Below are positions 50,976 to 60,672 of a stretch of DNA of 64,000 bases, one piece after another (positions within the stretch are counted from its first letter, which is position 1; every line of letters begins with the position of its first letter). The stretch comes from Blautia obeum ATCC 29174. Lineage in GTDB: Bacteria > Bacillota > Clostridia > Lachnospirales > Lachnospiraceae. The stretch spans positions 937,001 to 1,001,000 of the forward strand of contig NZ_CP102265.1 of NCBI RefSeq assembly GCF_025147765.1, given 5' to 3'. The notes under the pieces are model-generated. The model did no database searches, was not told the DNA's origin, and saw only the letters and a list, made by a program, of their open reading frames with translations. The translations under genes were made by a program, and so were the position numbers.

Positions 50976-52838
50976 ATGTTGGAAAAGATCAATAAGCCTA
51001 ATGATATACACAAGATAGCGTTGGCAGATTTTCCACAGCTTGCAGATGAGATCAGACAGTTCCTGATTGAGTCAGTCAGCCAGACAGGAGGCCATTTGGC
51101 ATCGAATCTTGGGGTAGTGGAACTGACACTGGCTTTGCATAATGTGCTGGATCTTCCACAGGATAAGATCGTATGGGATGTGGGACATCAGGCATATACC
51201 CATAAGATTCTGACAGGAAGAAAAGAAGGATTCAAAAATCTTCGAAAAGAAGGCGGAATGAGTGGATTTCCGAAACGCTGTGAAAGTGACTGTGATACAT
51301 TTGATGCAGGCCACAGTTCTAATTCAATCTCAGCGGGGCTGGGCTATGTAAGAGCCAGAGATCTGCTTGGACAGAATTATCGTGTCGTATCAGTGATCGG
51401 AGATGGTGCACTGACAGGTGGCATGGCATATGAAGCATTGAATAATGCAGCAGAATTGAAAACCAATTTTATTATCGTACTCAATGATAATAATATGTCT
51501 ATTTCCAAAAATGTTGGTGGAATGTCTTCTTATCTCAGTGCATTGCGTACAGCGGAAGCTTACACGGGAATGAAACTGAATGTAACTAAGACGCTTAAGA
51601 AGGTACCGAAGGTAGGTACTGCGGTTGTAGATACCATGCGCAGGACCAAGAGCAGTATCAAACAGCTGATCATACCGGGAATGCTTTTTGAAAATATGGG
51701 ACTGACGTATCTTGGACCGGTTGACGGACACAATATGCGGCAGATGATGAAACTTTTTAACGAAGCAAAACGTGTGGAAGGACCAGTGATCGTTCATGTC
51801 CTGACGCACAAAGGCAGAGGATATGAACCGGCAAGTCTGCATCCGGATCAGTTCCATGGAACTGGCCCGTTTGACATAAAAACCGGCAGACAGCTTTCTG
51901 TGAAGAAAGGACCGACGTATACAGATGTATTTTCACAGGCTATGGTGAAACTGGGAAAAGAAAATCCGAAGCTTGTCGGCATTACAGCGGCAATGAAGGA
52001 GGGAACCGGACTGAAGGCTTTTGAAAAAGCTTTTCCGGACAGATTATTTGACGTTGGAATTGCCGAAGAGCATGCAGTCAGTTTTGCAGCCGGCCTTGCC
52101 CTGGGTGGCGTGATACCAGTCGTAGCGATTTATTCTTCTTTCTTACAGAGGGCAGTAGACCAGATGCTTCATGATGTCTGCATGCAGAAGTTGCACGTGA
52201 TCTTTGCGATTGACAGGGCAGGTCTTGTAGGAGCAGATGGAGAGACACATCAGGGAAATTTTGACTTGTCTTATCTGACAATGATGCCCAATATGACGGT
52301 CATGGCACCAAAAAATGGAAGAGAACTTGAAAAAATGCTGGAATTTGCAGTTCATGCGGCAGGACCATGTGCAATCCGTTATCCCAAAGGCACTGCATAT
52401 CAGGGACTGGAGGAATTTGACAGCCCGATACGTTTTGGAAAAAGTGAAGTTCTTTACCGTGGAGAGAAAACAGCACTTCTGTCTGTTGGAAGCATGACGG
52501 AGGTCTGTGAACAGGTCTGCAAAGAACTGAAGAACAAAGGTGAAAATCCAACATTTGTAAATGCAAGATTTGTGAAGCCACTGGATACAGAGCTTCTTGA
52601 TGAGCTTGCAAAAGATCATAAATTATTTGTAACAGTAGAAGAAAATGTCAGAAACGGTGGATTTGGTGAGCATGTGGCAGCTTATATGGAAGCATGTCAT
52701 CCGGAAGTAAGAGTACTTCCGATCGCTATCTGGAATCGTTTTGTAGAGCATGGAGAAATTGCCAGTCTGAGAGCCAAAATCGGGCTTTCAGCACCGGATA
52801 TTCTTGATGCGATTGAGGAATATGAGGAGCAGGAATGA
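50976..52838 (+). CDS. dxs: 1-deoxy-D-xylulose-5-phosphate synthase
   Basis: First step of the MEP pathway, joining pyruvate and glyceraldehyde-3-phosphate using thiamine diphosphate; also feeds thiamine and pyridoxal. 620 residues. Thiamine-binding region GDGALTGGMAYEALNNA then NDNNMSIS, catalytic His in HLASNLGVVELT and WDVGHQAYTHKIL, and the transketolase-type second domain DVGIAEEHAVSFAAGLAL. Overlaps tlyA by ATGA. Confidence 0.96.
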   Translation: MLEKINKPNDIHKIALADFPQLADEIRQFLIESVSQTGGHLASNLGVVELTLALHNVLDLPQDKIVWDVGHQAYTHKILTGRKEGFKNLRKEGGMSGFPKRCESDCDTFDAGHSSNSISAGLGYVRARDLLGQNYRVVSVIGDGALTGGMAYEALNNAAELKTNFIIVLNDNNMSISKNVGGMSSYLSALRTAEAYTGMKLNVTKTLKKVPKVGTAVVDTMRRTKSSIKQLIIPGMLFENMGLTYLGPVDGHNMRQMMKLFNEAKRVEGPVIVHVLTHKGRGYEPASLHPDQFHGTGPFDIKTGRQLSVKKGPTYTDVFSQAMVKLGKENPKLVGITAAMKEGTGLKAFEKAFPDRLFDVGIAEEHAVSFAAGLALGGVIPVVAIYSSFLQRAVDQMLHDVCMQKLHVIFAIDRAGLVGADGETHQGNFDLSYLTMMPNMTVMAPKNGRELEKMLEFAVHAAGPCAIRYPKGTAYQGLEEFDSPIRFGKSEVLYRGEKTALLSVGSMTEVCEQVCKELKNKGENPTFVNARFVKPLDTELLDELAKDHKLFVTVEENVRNGGFGEHVAAYMEACHPEVRVLPIAIWNRFVEHGEIASLRAKIGLSAPDILDAIEEYEEQE

Positions 52839-53644
52839 AGAAAAGACTGGATCTTTTGATGGTAGAGCGTGCACTTGCACCTTCCAGAGAGAAAGCAAAA
52901 GCATATATTATGTCCGGAGATGTTTATGTGGACGGACAGAAAGAAGATAAAGCGGGAACAATGTTCAAGGAGACGGTGAAGATTGAAGTACGCGGAAATA
53001 CACTTCCATATGTAAGCCGTGGAGGACTGAAACTGGAAAAAGCCATGAATAATTTTGGCGTTTCTCTGGATGGAAAGGTATGTATGGATGTTGGTGCGTC
53101 CACTGGCGGATTTACAGACTGTATGCTCCAGAATGGTGCGGTGAAGGTCTATTCAATCGATGTCGGATATGGACAGCTTGACTGGAAACTTCGTAATGAT
53201 CCGAGAGTGGTATGTATGGAAAAAACGAATATCCGTTATGTACTTCCGGAAAATCTGCAGGAGCCGGCACAGTTTTCATCGATAGATGTTTCTTTCATTT
53301 CTCTGACAAAAGTGCTTCTTCCAGTGAGAAACCTCCTTACAGATGATGGAGAGATCGTCTGTCTGATCAAACCGCAGTTTGAAGCCGGAAGAGAAAAAGT
53401 TGGGAAAAAAGGCGTTGTACGTGATCCGGCAGTGCACCTGGAAGTCATTGAAAAAGTGATCGCTTATGCGTCTACAATTGCAATGGAGCCGTGCCATCTT
53501 TCGTTTTCACCGATCAAGGGACCAGAGGGAAATATTGAATACTTGCTTCATTTGAAAAAGAGACCGGAAGGGGAAGTGATCCAGTCCTCTCTTGAAGTAA
53601 CACCTGAGGCTGTAGTGCAGGAGGCACACAGTCAACTGGATTAA
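52835..53644 (+). CDS. tlyA: TlyA-family rRNA 2'-O-methyltransferase
   Basis: 269 residues: S4 RNA-binding domain (about 3-62; RLDLLMVERALAPSREKAKA) and FtsJ-like methyltransferase domain with the SAM loop CMDVGASTGGFTDCMLQNGA and DVSFISLTKVLLPV. Predicted to methylate ribosomal RNA with S-adenosylmethionine; some homologues were called haemolysins. Coupled to dxs and followed by nadK, a typical Firmicutes order. Confidence 0.93.
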   Translation: MKKRLDLLMVERALAPSREKAKAYIMSGDVYVDGQKEDKAGTMFKETVKIEVRGNTLPYVSRGGLKLEKAMNNFGVSLDGKVCMDVGASTGGFTDCMLQNGAVKVYSIDVGYGQLDWKLRNDPRVVCMEKTNIRYVLPENLQEPAQFSSIDVSFISLTKVLLPVRNLLTDDGEIVCLIKPQFEAGREKVGKKGVVRDPAVHLEVIEKVIAYASTIAMEPCHLSFSPIKGPEGNIEYLLHLKKRPEGEVIQSSLEVTPEAVVQEAHSQLD

Positions 53645-53660
53645 GGAAGGTCTAGGGGAG

Positions 53661-54515
53661 ATGGATAAGTTTTATATCATCACAAACAGTGATAAAGATA
53701 AAGATTTTCAGATCACAAATGAAATTGTTTCTTATCTGAAAAAAAATGGAAAGAAATGTCAGGTTCAGCAGGCGGAACGTAAGTTGGAAGGGGCATACCA
53801 TTATACAAATCCGGAACTGATTCCAGAGGGAACACAGTGTATTCTGGTTCTGGGCGGTGATGGTACACTTCTTCAGGCTGCCAGAGATGTTGTTTACAGA
53901 AAAATTCCAATGCTGGGAATCAATCTCGGGACGCTGGGGTTTCTGGCTGAAGTAGACAGACAGTCGATACATGCTGCACTGGATAAACTGATCGCAGATG
54001 ACTATGAGATTGAAGAAAGAATGATGCTTACAGGAACAGTCTGGCATGGTGATAAGATCATTGGGCAGGACATTGCACTGAATGATATTGTAATAGGCAG
54101 AGAGGGCCCCCTTCGAGTTGTAAGATTTAAAAATTATGTGAATGATGTCTATCTTAATTCGTATAATGCAGATGGAATTATTATTGCCACACCGACAGGT
54201 TCTACCGGTTACAGCCTTTCATGTGGAGGACCTATTGTATCTCCAAATGCGGCGATGACGCTGATGACACCGATCGCTCCGCATACATTGAATACCCGCA
54301 GTATTATTTTTCCGGAGGAAGATGTTATTACAGTAGAGCTGGGAGAAGGCCGCAGGCAGGTTCAGGAACAGGGGCTTGCTTCTTTTGACGGAGATACAGA
54401 AATTCCGATCGTGACGGGAGACAGGATCGTGATTCAAAAAGCTTCAGCCAGTGTGAAAATTCTGAAATTAAATCATTTAAGCTTTGTAGAGGTATTACGG
54501 CAGAAGATGGAATAA
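53661..54515 (+). CDS. nadK: NAD kinase
   Basis: Phosphorylates NAD to NADP. 284 residues with VLGGDGTLLQAARD (the GGDG motif), INLGTLGFLAEV and NADGIIIATPTGSTGYSLSC. No extra domain. GGGAG ribosome site; 16 bases after tlyA. Confidence 0.95.
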   Translation: MDKFYIITNSDKDKDFQITNEIVSYLKKNGKKCQVQQAERKLEGAYHYTNPELIPEGTQCILVLGGDGTLLQAARDVVYRKIPMLGINLGTLGFLAEVDRQSIHAALDKLIADDYEIEERMMLTGTVWHGDKIIGQDIALNDIVIGREGPLRVVRFKNYVNDVYLNSYNADGIIIATPTGSTGYSLSCGGPIVSPNAAMTLMTPIAPHTLNTRSIIFPEEDVITVELGEGRRQVQEQGLASFDGDTEIPIVTGDRIVIQKASASVKILKLNHLSFVEVLRQKME

Positions 54516-54542
54516 CAGTGACAATGTGATGGAGGTAATGCA

Positions 54543-54998
54543 GTGAAAAGTGCAAGACATGAAAAGATCATAGAACTGATTCAGGAATATGATATTGATA
54601 CACAGGAGGAACTTGCTGCCAGACTGAATGAGGCAGGATTCAAAGTAACACAGGCTACAGTCTCCAGAGATATCCGGGCACTGAAGCTTATGAAAGTTGC
54701 AGGAAAGGATGGAAAATCCCGTTACGCGATTCTTACAGAACCGTCTGCGGAACTGGGAGACAAATACACAAGGATTCTCCAGGATACACTGACATCACTT
54801 GATGTAGGTCAGAATATGCTTGTGATCCGCACTGTGCCGGGAATGGCCATGGGGGTGGCGGCTGCGTTGGATGCCCTGAAATGGAAGGAGATTCTTGGAA
54901 GTATTGCCGGAGATGATACAGTCATGTGTGTGGCACGTGATGCAGAGCAGGCAGAAATTGTTGCTGAGAAGCTGAAAGGAATTCTGAAATTATGTTAG
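54543..54998 (+). CDS. argR: Arginine repressor
   Basis: Arginine-responsive hexameric regulator. 151 residues from GTG 54,543 (GGAGGT site). Winged helix (about 1-70) with TQEELAARLNEAGFKVTQAT and VSRDIRALKL; C-terminal arginine-binding part with MAMGVAAALDAL and SIAGDDTVMCVARD. No arginine genes are in the window; the recN-side position is the common one. Overlaps recN by 7 bases. Confidence 0.94.
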   Translation: MKSARHEKIIELIQEYDIDTQEELAARLNEAGFKVTQATVSRDIRALKLMKVAGKDGKSRYAILTEPSAELGDKYTRILQDTLTSLDVGQNMLVIRTVPGMAMGVAAALDALKWKEILGSIAGDDTVMCVARDAEQAEIVAEKLKGILKLC

Positions 54999-56683
54999 TT
55001 CATCTTCATGTGAAGAATCTGGCACTTATTGAAGATATTGAAGTAGAATTTGGGCCGGGACTGAATATTCTGACTGGTGAGACAGGAGCAGGTAAATCGA
55101 TTCTGCTGGGTTCCATGCAGCTGATCCTGGGCAGCAGAATTGCAAAGGATATGATCCGCGAAGGTGCGTCATATGCACTGGTGGAGCTGTTGTTTCAGGT
55201 AGAAAATCCAAGAGCTGAAGAAGCACTGGGCAAACTGGGGATTGAGCTGGAAGAAGGACAGGTATTGCTGACACGTAAAATTCTGGATGGCAGGAGTATC
55301 AACAAGATTAATGGGGAGACCTGCACGGTTGGACAGATGAAAGCAGTAGCTTCCTGCCTTCTGGATATACACGGGCAGCATGAGCACCAGTCTCTGCTTT
55401 ATCAGGATAAACAGCTGGAGATTCTGGATGCATATGGTAAAGATGAAATCTATCCGGTCAAAGAAAAAGTGAATCGTGCATATCGTACATATCGTGACAG
55501 CCTGAAAAAGTTAAAGTCTCTTGATATGGATGAAGAACAGAGAAACAGAGAGCGTGCTTTTCTGGAATTTGAGATTAAAGAAATTGAAAGCGCGAATTTG
55601 AATCCGGGAGAGGATGAAGAACTGGAAAAGCTGTACCGTAAGCTGGATAACGGGAAGAAGATTCTTGAGACTCTGCAGGAGGTGCGGGATCTGACAGGAA
55701 ATGATTCCGTGCAGGGAGCCGGAGAAGCGGTTGGAAATGCAGTGAAAGAGCTGATGCGTGTCACGGAGTATGACAGCCAGCTGAAATCCATGTCATCAGC
55801 ACTTCAGGAAATCGATGGGCTTTTGAATGATTTCAACAGAGAGCTTTCCTCTTATGTGGATGAACTGAACTTTGACGGAGAAACATTTTATGAAACAGAA
55901 AGAAGATTGGATCTGATCAACAATCTCAAAGCAAAGTATGGACAGTCAATCGAGGCAATCCACACATACTGCGGCAACCAGAAACAAAAACTGGAAGATC
56001 TTGACAGATATGAGGAGAATTTCCGGAGAGCAAAAGCTGAAGTAGAAAAAAGCAGAGCACAGCTTGAAATTGTTTCGGATAAACTTTCTGTTATCCGGAA
56101 AAAATACAGCCAGATGCTTACGGATAAGATTATTGAGGGATTGAAAGATCTGAATTTTCTGGACGTACAGTTTCATATTGATTTTCAACGAAAAAAAGAA
56201 TATACAGATAATGGGTTTGATGATATAGAATATGAAATTTCTACCAATCCGGGTGAGAGCGTAAAACCATTAGGCAGGATTGTATCTGGCGGTGAACTTT
56301 CCAGGATCATGCTTGCAATAAAAGCAATTCTTGCAGACAGAGATCAGATAGAGACATTGATCTTTGATGAGATCGACACAGGTATCAGTGGCAGGACAGC
56401 GCAGAAAGTATCCGAAAAAATGGCAGTTATCGGAAAATGTCACCAGGTATTGTGTATTACGCATCTTCCGCAGATTGCTGCAATGGCAGATACACATTTT
56501 GAAATCGAAAAACATCAGAAGGGTACAGAAACGATCACGGAGATTCATCCGCTGGAAGGAGATGATTCTGTGAGAGAACTTGCCAGACTTCTGGGTGGAG
56601 CTGAACTTACACAGGCAGTTTTTGAAAACGCAAAAGAAATGAAAGAATTGGCACGGGTTCATAAAAATACAAGACTGAAATAG
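54992..56683 (+). CDS. recN: DNA repair protein RecN
   Basis: SMC-like protein for double-strand break repair. 563 residues: Walker A LTGETGAGKSILLGSM near the start, two coiled-coil arms (about 150-350), signature VSGGELSRIMLAIKAI and Walker B TLIFDEIDTGISGRTAQK, then CITHLPQIAAMAD. Full length. Directly downstream of argR. Confidence 0.95.
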   Translation: MLVHLHVKNLALIEDIEVEFGPGLNILTGETGAGKSILLGSMQLILGSRIAKDMIREGASYALVELLFQVENPRAEEALGKLGIELEEGQVLLTRKILDGRSINKINGETCTVGQMKAVASCLLDIHGQHEHQSLLYQDKQLEILDAYGKDEIYPVKEKVNRAYRTYRDSLKKLKSLDMDEEQRNRERAFLEFEIKEIESANLNPGEDEELEKLYRKLDNGKKILETLQEVRDLTGNDSVQGAGEAVGNAVKELMRVTEYDSQLKSMSSALQEIDGLLNDFNRELSSYVDELNFDGETFYETERRLDLINNLKAKYGQSIEAIHTYCGNQKQKLEDLDRYEENFRRAKAEVEKSRAQLEIVSDKLSVIRKKYSQMLTDKIIEGLKDLNFLDVQFHIDFQRKKEYTDNGFDDIEYEISTNPGESVKPLGRIVSGGELSRIMLAIKAILADRDQIETLIFDEIDTGISGRTAQKVSEKMAVIGKCHQVLCITHLPQIAAMADTHFEIEKHQKGTETITEIHPLEGDDSVRELARLLGGAELTQAVFENAKEMKELARVHKNTRLK

Positions 56684-56700
56684 CTGTATTCACAGCATAA

Positions 56701-56740
56701 TAAGAGAGGATGATCCAACAGGATCGCTTCTCTTTTTTTT
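56701..56740 (+). terminator. Terminator after recN
   Basis: A hairpin pairing AAGAGAGGATGATCC (about 56,702-56,716) with GGATCGCTTCTCTT (about 56,721-56,734, small mismatch) and a run of eight T. Confidence 0.8.
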
Positions 56741-56796
56741 CTGTAAAAATGCTGGTGGAAGAGAGTTTGGTTTTACAAAAGAAAGGATGTGGCAGA

Positions 56797-57999
56797 ATGG
56801 ACAGAAGAACAAAATACAGACATCTTCTCTGGTGGATTATATGCCTGGATCTGCTGACGGTGATATGGCTGGGATATCGATATCTTGACAGGAAGATTCC
56901 TGATGAGCTTTATGTGACAGAAAGTCAGGAACAGCAGGTGAAGAATGTACTGGATTATCCGCTGCTTTCTTTTGATGATGCAATTACGGTTTCCGGAGAT
57001 GGAAGTTATCTGTTATCCAGCAGAATTTTGGGAGTGATACCGTTTAAAGATGTCAAAGTAATCCCCACAGACAGTACGACAGTGCTTGTCAGTGGAAGCA
57101 CTGTCGGAATCTATATGGAAACCGACGGAGTACTGGTAATTGATACCGGTGAGATTATTTCTGAAGAAGGCCGTGCGGAGGAACCGGCAGAAAAAATTAT
57201 AGAGCCGGGAGATTATATCGTTGCATTTAATGATGAAATTATTGAAACTAAAAAAGATCTTGTAGAAGATCTCGAAAAGCTGAAACAGGATACTGTGGAG
57301 TTGCAGGTAATAAGAAAAGGAAAAAAGATTCCTCTGTCGCTGAGTCCGGTAAAAGATATCAAGGGCGAGTATAAGCTGGGTATATGGGTGAGAGATAATA
57401 CACAGGGAATCGGGACACTCACATTTGTTGATCAGAATGGAAATTACGGAGCACTTGGTCATGGAATCAGCGATGTAGATACCGGAGAGCTTCTTCATAT
57501 TGATGATGGTGACCTGTATCAGGCACAGATCGTTGGAATCCAGAAAGGAAGCAGCGGAAGTCCGGGTGAACTTTCCGGTCTGATTCATTATGAGGCGGAA
57601 AAAATAATCGGAAGTATAGAAAAAAACTGTGAACAGGGAATTTATGGAAAATTATCAGAACTGCCGGAGGAGCTTGGATTGCGAAAGATGGAAGTTGCAT
57701 ACAAACAGGAACTGGAAATCGGGCCGGCATCCATATTGTGCTGTGTGGATGGAACGGTACGTGAATTCTATGCTGAGATAACAAGAATTGACATGAATCA
57801 TGAAGATACAAATAAAAGTTTTGTAATTCAGGTGACAGATCCCGAACTTCTGGAACTGACAGGAGGAATTGTACAGGGAATGAGTGGAAGCCCGGTGATT
57901 CAGAATGGAAAATTCGTGGGAGCTGTCACGCATGTTTTTATACAGGATTCTACAGGAGGATATGGTATTTTTGCAGAAAACATGCTGGAAAATATCTGA
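56797..57999 (+). CDS. spoIVB: SpoIVB sporulation serine peptidase
   Basis: Secreted from the forespore to trigger sigma-K processing by cutting SpoIVFA. 400 residues from ATG 56,797 with AAAGGATG upstream; the extension to 56,710 crosses the recN terminator. One N-terminal membrane helix (about 12-30), PDZ domain (about 120-205; IIEPGDYIVAFNDEIIETKK) and S55 peptidase domain with YGALGHGISD (catalytic His about 222) and QGMSGSPVIQNG (catalytic Ser about 363). Followed by spo0A, the standard order. Confidence 0.95.
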   Translation: MDRRTKYRHLLWWIICLDLLTVIWLGYRYLDRKIPDELYVTESQEQQVKNVLDYPLLSFDDAITVSGDGSYLLSSRILGVIPFKDVKVIPTDSTTVLVSGSTVGIYMETDGVLVIDTGEIISEEGRAEEPAEKIIEPGDYIVAFNDEIIETKKDLVEDLEKLKQDTVELQVIRKGKKIPLSLSPVKDIKGEYKLGIWVRDNTQGIGTLTFVDQNGNYGALGHGISDVDTGELLHIDDGDLYQAQIVGIQKGSSGSPGELSGLIHYEAEKIIGSIEKNCEQGIYGKLSELPEELGLRKMEVAYKQELEIGPASILCCVDGTVREFYAEITRIDMNHEDTNKSFVIQVTDPELLELTGGIVQGMSGSPVIQNGKFVGAVTHVFIQDSTGGYGIFAENMLENI

Positions 58000-58049
58000 A
58001 AAAGTCGATTCAGGCCGAACGAAAATGCCGTATTTCAGCCAGTTTCGGC

Positions 58050-58079
58050 TTGATTTCGCGAAGGCCTTTCCACTATAAT
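58050..58079 (+). promoter_or_regulatory. Promoter upstream of spo0A
   Basis: TTGATT (58,050-58,055), 18-base spacer, TATAAT (58,074-58,079), 51 bases before the start codon. I saw no clear 0A box (TTTGTCRAA) next to it, so autoregulation is not shown. Confidence 0.6.
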
Positions 58080-58129
58080 GTCCTTGTTGTAAGGAAGAAG
58101 ATTTTTGTTGGTTAGGAGGGAAAGGCCTC

Positions 58130-58954
58130 ATGGAAAAATTAAATGTGGCGATTGCAGATGATAACGTTAGAATGGCTGACATACTCGGTCAGATGATCGA
58201 AGAAGATAAAGACCTGACTTTGGTCGGAAAAGCACACAATGGAGAAGAAATCTGCAGCATCATCAGAGAAAAAGAACCGGATGTTGTTGTATTGGATATC
58301 ATTATGCCGAAGATGGATGGACTTACCGTTATGGAACACTGCAGTCATGACAGTTCAGTAAAGAAACAGCCGGCTTTTATTGTAGTATCGGCGGTGGGAC
58401 AGGAAAGAATCACAGAAGATGCGTTCAATCTTGGCGCATATTATTATATGCTGAAACCTTTTGACAAACAGGTGCTCTTAAGTCGTATAAAACATATACG
58501 CAGGGGAAATGAACGAAAAATGAGAGAACCGGTGCGACAGGCGGTGAGAGAGGAACCGGCTCCTTACGGAAAGCGGAATCTGGAAACAGATGTGACGAAT
58601 ATTATACATGAAATTGGTGTTCCGGCACACATAAAAGGCTATCAGTATCTGAGAGATGCGATCATTCTGTCTGTTAACGATATGGAAATGTTGAATTCGA
58701 TCACAAAAGTACTTTATCCGACAATTGCAAAAAAACATCAGACTACTCCGAGCCGGGTGGAGAGGGCTATCCGTCATGCAATCGAAGTTGCATGGAGCAG
58801 AGGCAAGATGGATACGATCGATGCACTGTTTGGGTACACGGTCAGCACAGGAAAAGGCAAACCGACCAACTCAGAATTTATTGCACTTATTGCAGATAAA
58901 ATTCGCCTTGAATACAAAAATCACTCTTTTCAACAAGGTGGTTTTGGAGTATAA
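58130..58954 (+). CDS. spo0A: Spo0A, master regulator of sporulation
   Basis: 274 residues. Receiver domain with acidic pocket IADDN (Asp10, Asp11), phosphorylation site Asp56 in VVVLDIIMPKMDG and Lys in MLKPFDKQ. C-terminal effector domain with HEIGVPAHIKGYQYLRDAI and the recognition helix TPSRVERAIRHAIEVAW. Phosphorylated Spo0A starts sporulation. Intact, as are spoIVB and spoIIIA, so the host should be able to begin sporulation. GGAGGG ribosome site. Confidence 0.97.
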   Translation: MEKLNVAIADDNVRMADILGQMIEEDKDLTLVGKAHNGEEICSIIREKEPDVVVLDIIMPKMDGLTVMEHCSHDSSVKKQPAFIVVSAVGQERITEDAFNLGAYYYMLKPFDKQVLLSRIKHIRRGNERKMREPVRQAVREEPAPYGKRNLETDVTNIIHEIGVPAHIKGYQYLRDAIILSVNDMEMLNSITKVLYPTIAKKHQTTPSRVERAIRHAIEVAWSRGKMDTIDALFGYTVSTGKGKPTNSEFIALIADKIRLEYKNHSFQQGGFGV

Positions 58955-59055
58955 TAAACAAAAGGTCTGTCACAGACAGAAATGTCAGAAAATAGCGAGC
59001 GGATGTTCGAAATAACAATAATCTGGCATCGAGATACAAGGAGGGGTATTTACAG

Positions 59056-60504
59056 ATGAAAAGAATTTTATTTGCAACATCAGAAGCGGTACCATTTATT
59101 AAAACAGGAGGACTTGCCGATGTAGCTGGTGCACTTCCGAAATGTTTTGATAAGCGCTATTTTGATGTCCGTGTTATCTTGCCGAAATATGCCTGTATGA
59201 AACAGGAATGGAAAGATAAAATGGAATACATTACTCATTTTTATATGGATCTGGGATACAAAAACTGCTATGTTGGCATTATGCATATGGAATACGAAGG
59301 AATCCAGTTTTATTTTATCGATAATGAATATTATTTCAGTGGACCGAAGCCATATGACAGTGCCCCATGGGATCTTGAAAAATTTGCATTCTTCTCAAAG
59401 GCTGTATTGTCTGTCCTTCCGGTTATCGGTTTCCGCCCGGATGTGATCCACTGTCACGACTGGCAGACAGGTCTTGTTCCGGTATATCTGCATGATTCCT
59501 TCCAGCAAAATGAATTTTTCTGGGGAATCAAGACAGTTATGACAATTCACAATCTGAAATTCCAGGGAGTATGGGATGTAAAGACTGTTCAGGGAATCAC
59601 AGGACTTTCTGATTATTATTTTGCACCGGATAAACTGGAAGCATACAAAGATGCAAACTTCCTGAAAGGTGGAATTGTTTTTGCTGATGCAGTAACTACA
59701 GTAAGTAATACTTATGCGGAAGAAATCAAAACTCCGTTCTATGGAGAACGTCTGGATGGTCTTCTCTGTGCCAGAGCACATGATCTTCGAGGTATTGTCA
59801 ATGGAATTGATTATGATGTATTCAATCCTGAAACAGATAAATGTATTACCAGAAACTACAATGCAAAGACTTTCCGTAAGGAAAAAGTTAAGAATAAGAT
59901 CCAGCTTCAGAAAGATCTTGGACTGAATGAAGACCCGAATGCGATGCTGATCGGAATCGTTTCCCGTCTGACAGATCAGAAAGGCTTTGACCTGATCGCA
60001 TATGTAATGGATGAACTCTGTCAGGACGCTGTACAGATCGTAGTGCTTGGAACAGGAGAAGAGCGCTATGAGAATATGTTCCGTCATTTTGACTGGAAAT
60101 ATCATGGAAAAGTATCGGCACAGATTTATTATGATGAGCCGCTTTCACACAGAATCTACGCAGCATCGGATGCATTCCTGATGCCGTCTCTGTTTGAACC
60201 ATGCGGGCTCAGCCAGCTGATGAGTCTCCGTTATGGAACACTTCCGATCGTGCGTGAGACAGGCGGCCTGAAGGATACAGTGCAGCCGTACAATGAATTT
60301 GAAGGAACAGGTACCGGATTCAGCTTTACGAATTACAATGCACATGAAATGCTTGCAACAGTCCGCAATGCAGAACGTGTATATTACGATAATAAACGCG
60401 AGTGGAACAAGATGGTTGATCGTGCCATGGCAGCAGATTTCTCCTGGAGTCATTCTGCAAAACAGTACGAAGAAATGTACAACTGGCTGATCGGTGATAA
60501 ATAA
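59056..60504 (+). CDS. glgA: Glycogen synthase (ADP-glucose type)
   Basis: Adds glucose from ADP-glucose to growing alpha-1,4-glucan. 482 residues, GT5 family: KTGGLADVAGALPK near the N-terminus (the substrate-binding KxGGL motif), DVIHCHDWQTGLVPVYL, and C-terminal LMPSLFEPCGLSQLMSLRYG with the conserved Glu. No other glg genes are adjacent. Ribosome site AAGGAGGGG. Confidence 0.95.
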   Translation: MKRILFATSEAVPFIKTGGLADVAGALPKCFDKRYFDVRVILPKYACMKQEWKDKMEYITHFYMDLGYKNCYVGIMHMEYEGIQFYFIDNEYYFSGPKPYDSAPWDLEKFAFFSKAVLSVLPVIGFRPDVIHCHDWQTGLVPVYLHDSFQQNEFFWGIKTVMTIHNLKFQGVWDVKTVQGITGLSDYYFAPDKLEAYKDANFLKGGIVFADAVTTVSNTYAEEIKTPFYGERLDGLLCARAHDLRGIVNGIDYDVFNPETDKCITRNYNAKTFRKEKVKNKIQLQKDLGLNEDPNAMLIGIVSRLTDQKGFDLIAYVMDELCQDAVQIVVLGTGEERYENMFRHFDWKYHGKVSAQIYYDEPLSHRIYAASDAFLMPSLFEPCGLSQLMSLRYGTLPIVRETGGLKDTVQPYNEFEGTGTGFSFTNYNAHEMLATVRNAERVYYDNKREWNKMVDRAMAADFSWSHSAKQYEEMYNWLIGDK

Positions 60505-60527
60505 GGAGTAAACCCAAATATGATGCA

Positions 60528-60556
60528 GGGCACCGTGCAGAAACGGTGCCCTTTTT
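60528..60556 (+). terminator. Terminator after glgA
   Basis: Perfect 9-bp stem GGGCACCGT (60,528-60,536) with ACGGTGCCC (60,543-60,551) and five T. Confidence 0.93.
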
Positions 60557-60567
60557 GTCGAAAAGTT

Positions 60568-60628
60568 TTGCTTGACTTTGCCGACGATTTATAATAGCAT
60601 ATAAGAAGAAAACACGAACATAGGTTTG
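60568..60628 (+). promoter_or_regulatory. recA promoter with LexA-type box
   Basis: TTGCTT (60,568-60,573), 16-base spacer, TATAAT (60,590-60,595). The site CGAAC-ATAG-GTTTG (60,615-60,628) matches the Gram-positive LexA consensus CGAAC-N4-GTTCG in 9 of 10 fixed bases and lies just downstream of the expected transcription start. Confidence 0.72.
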
Positions 60629-60672
60629 GTATGAGCGTTTGAAATTAAGAAAATATAAGGAGAATCCATAAG

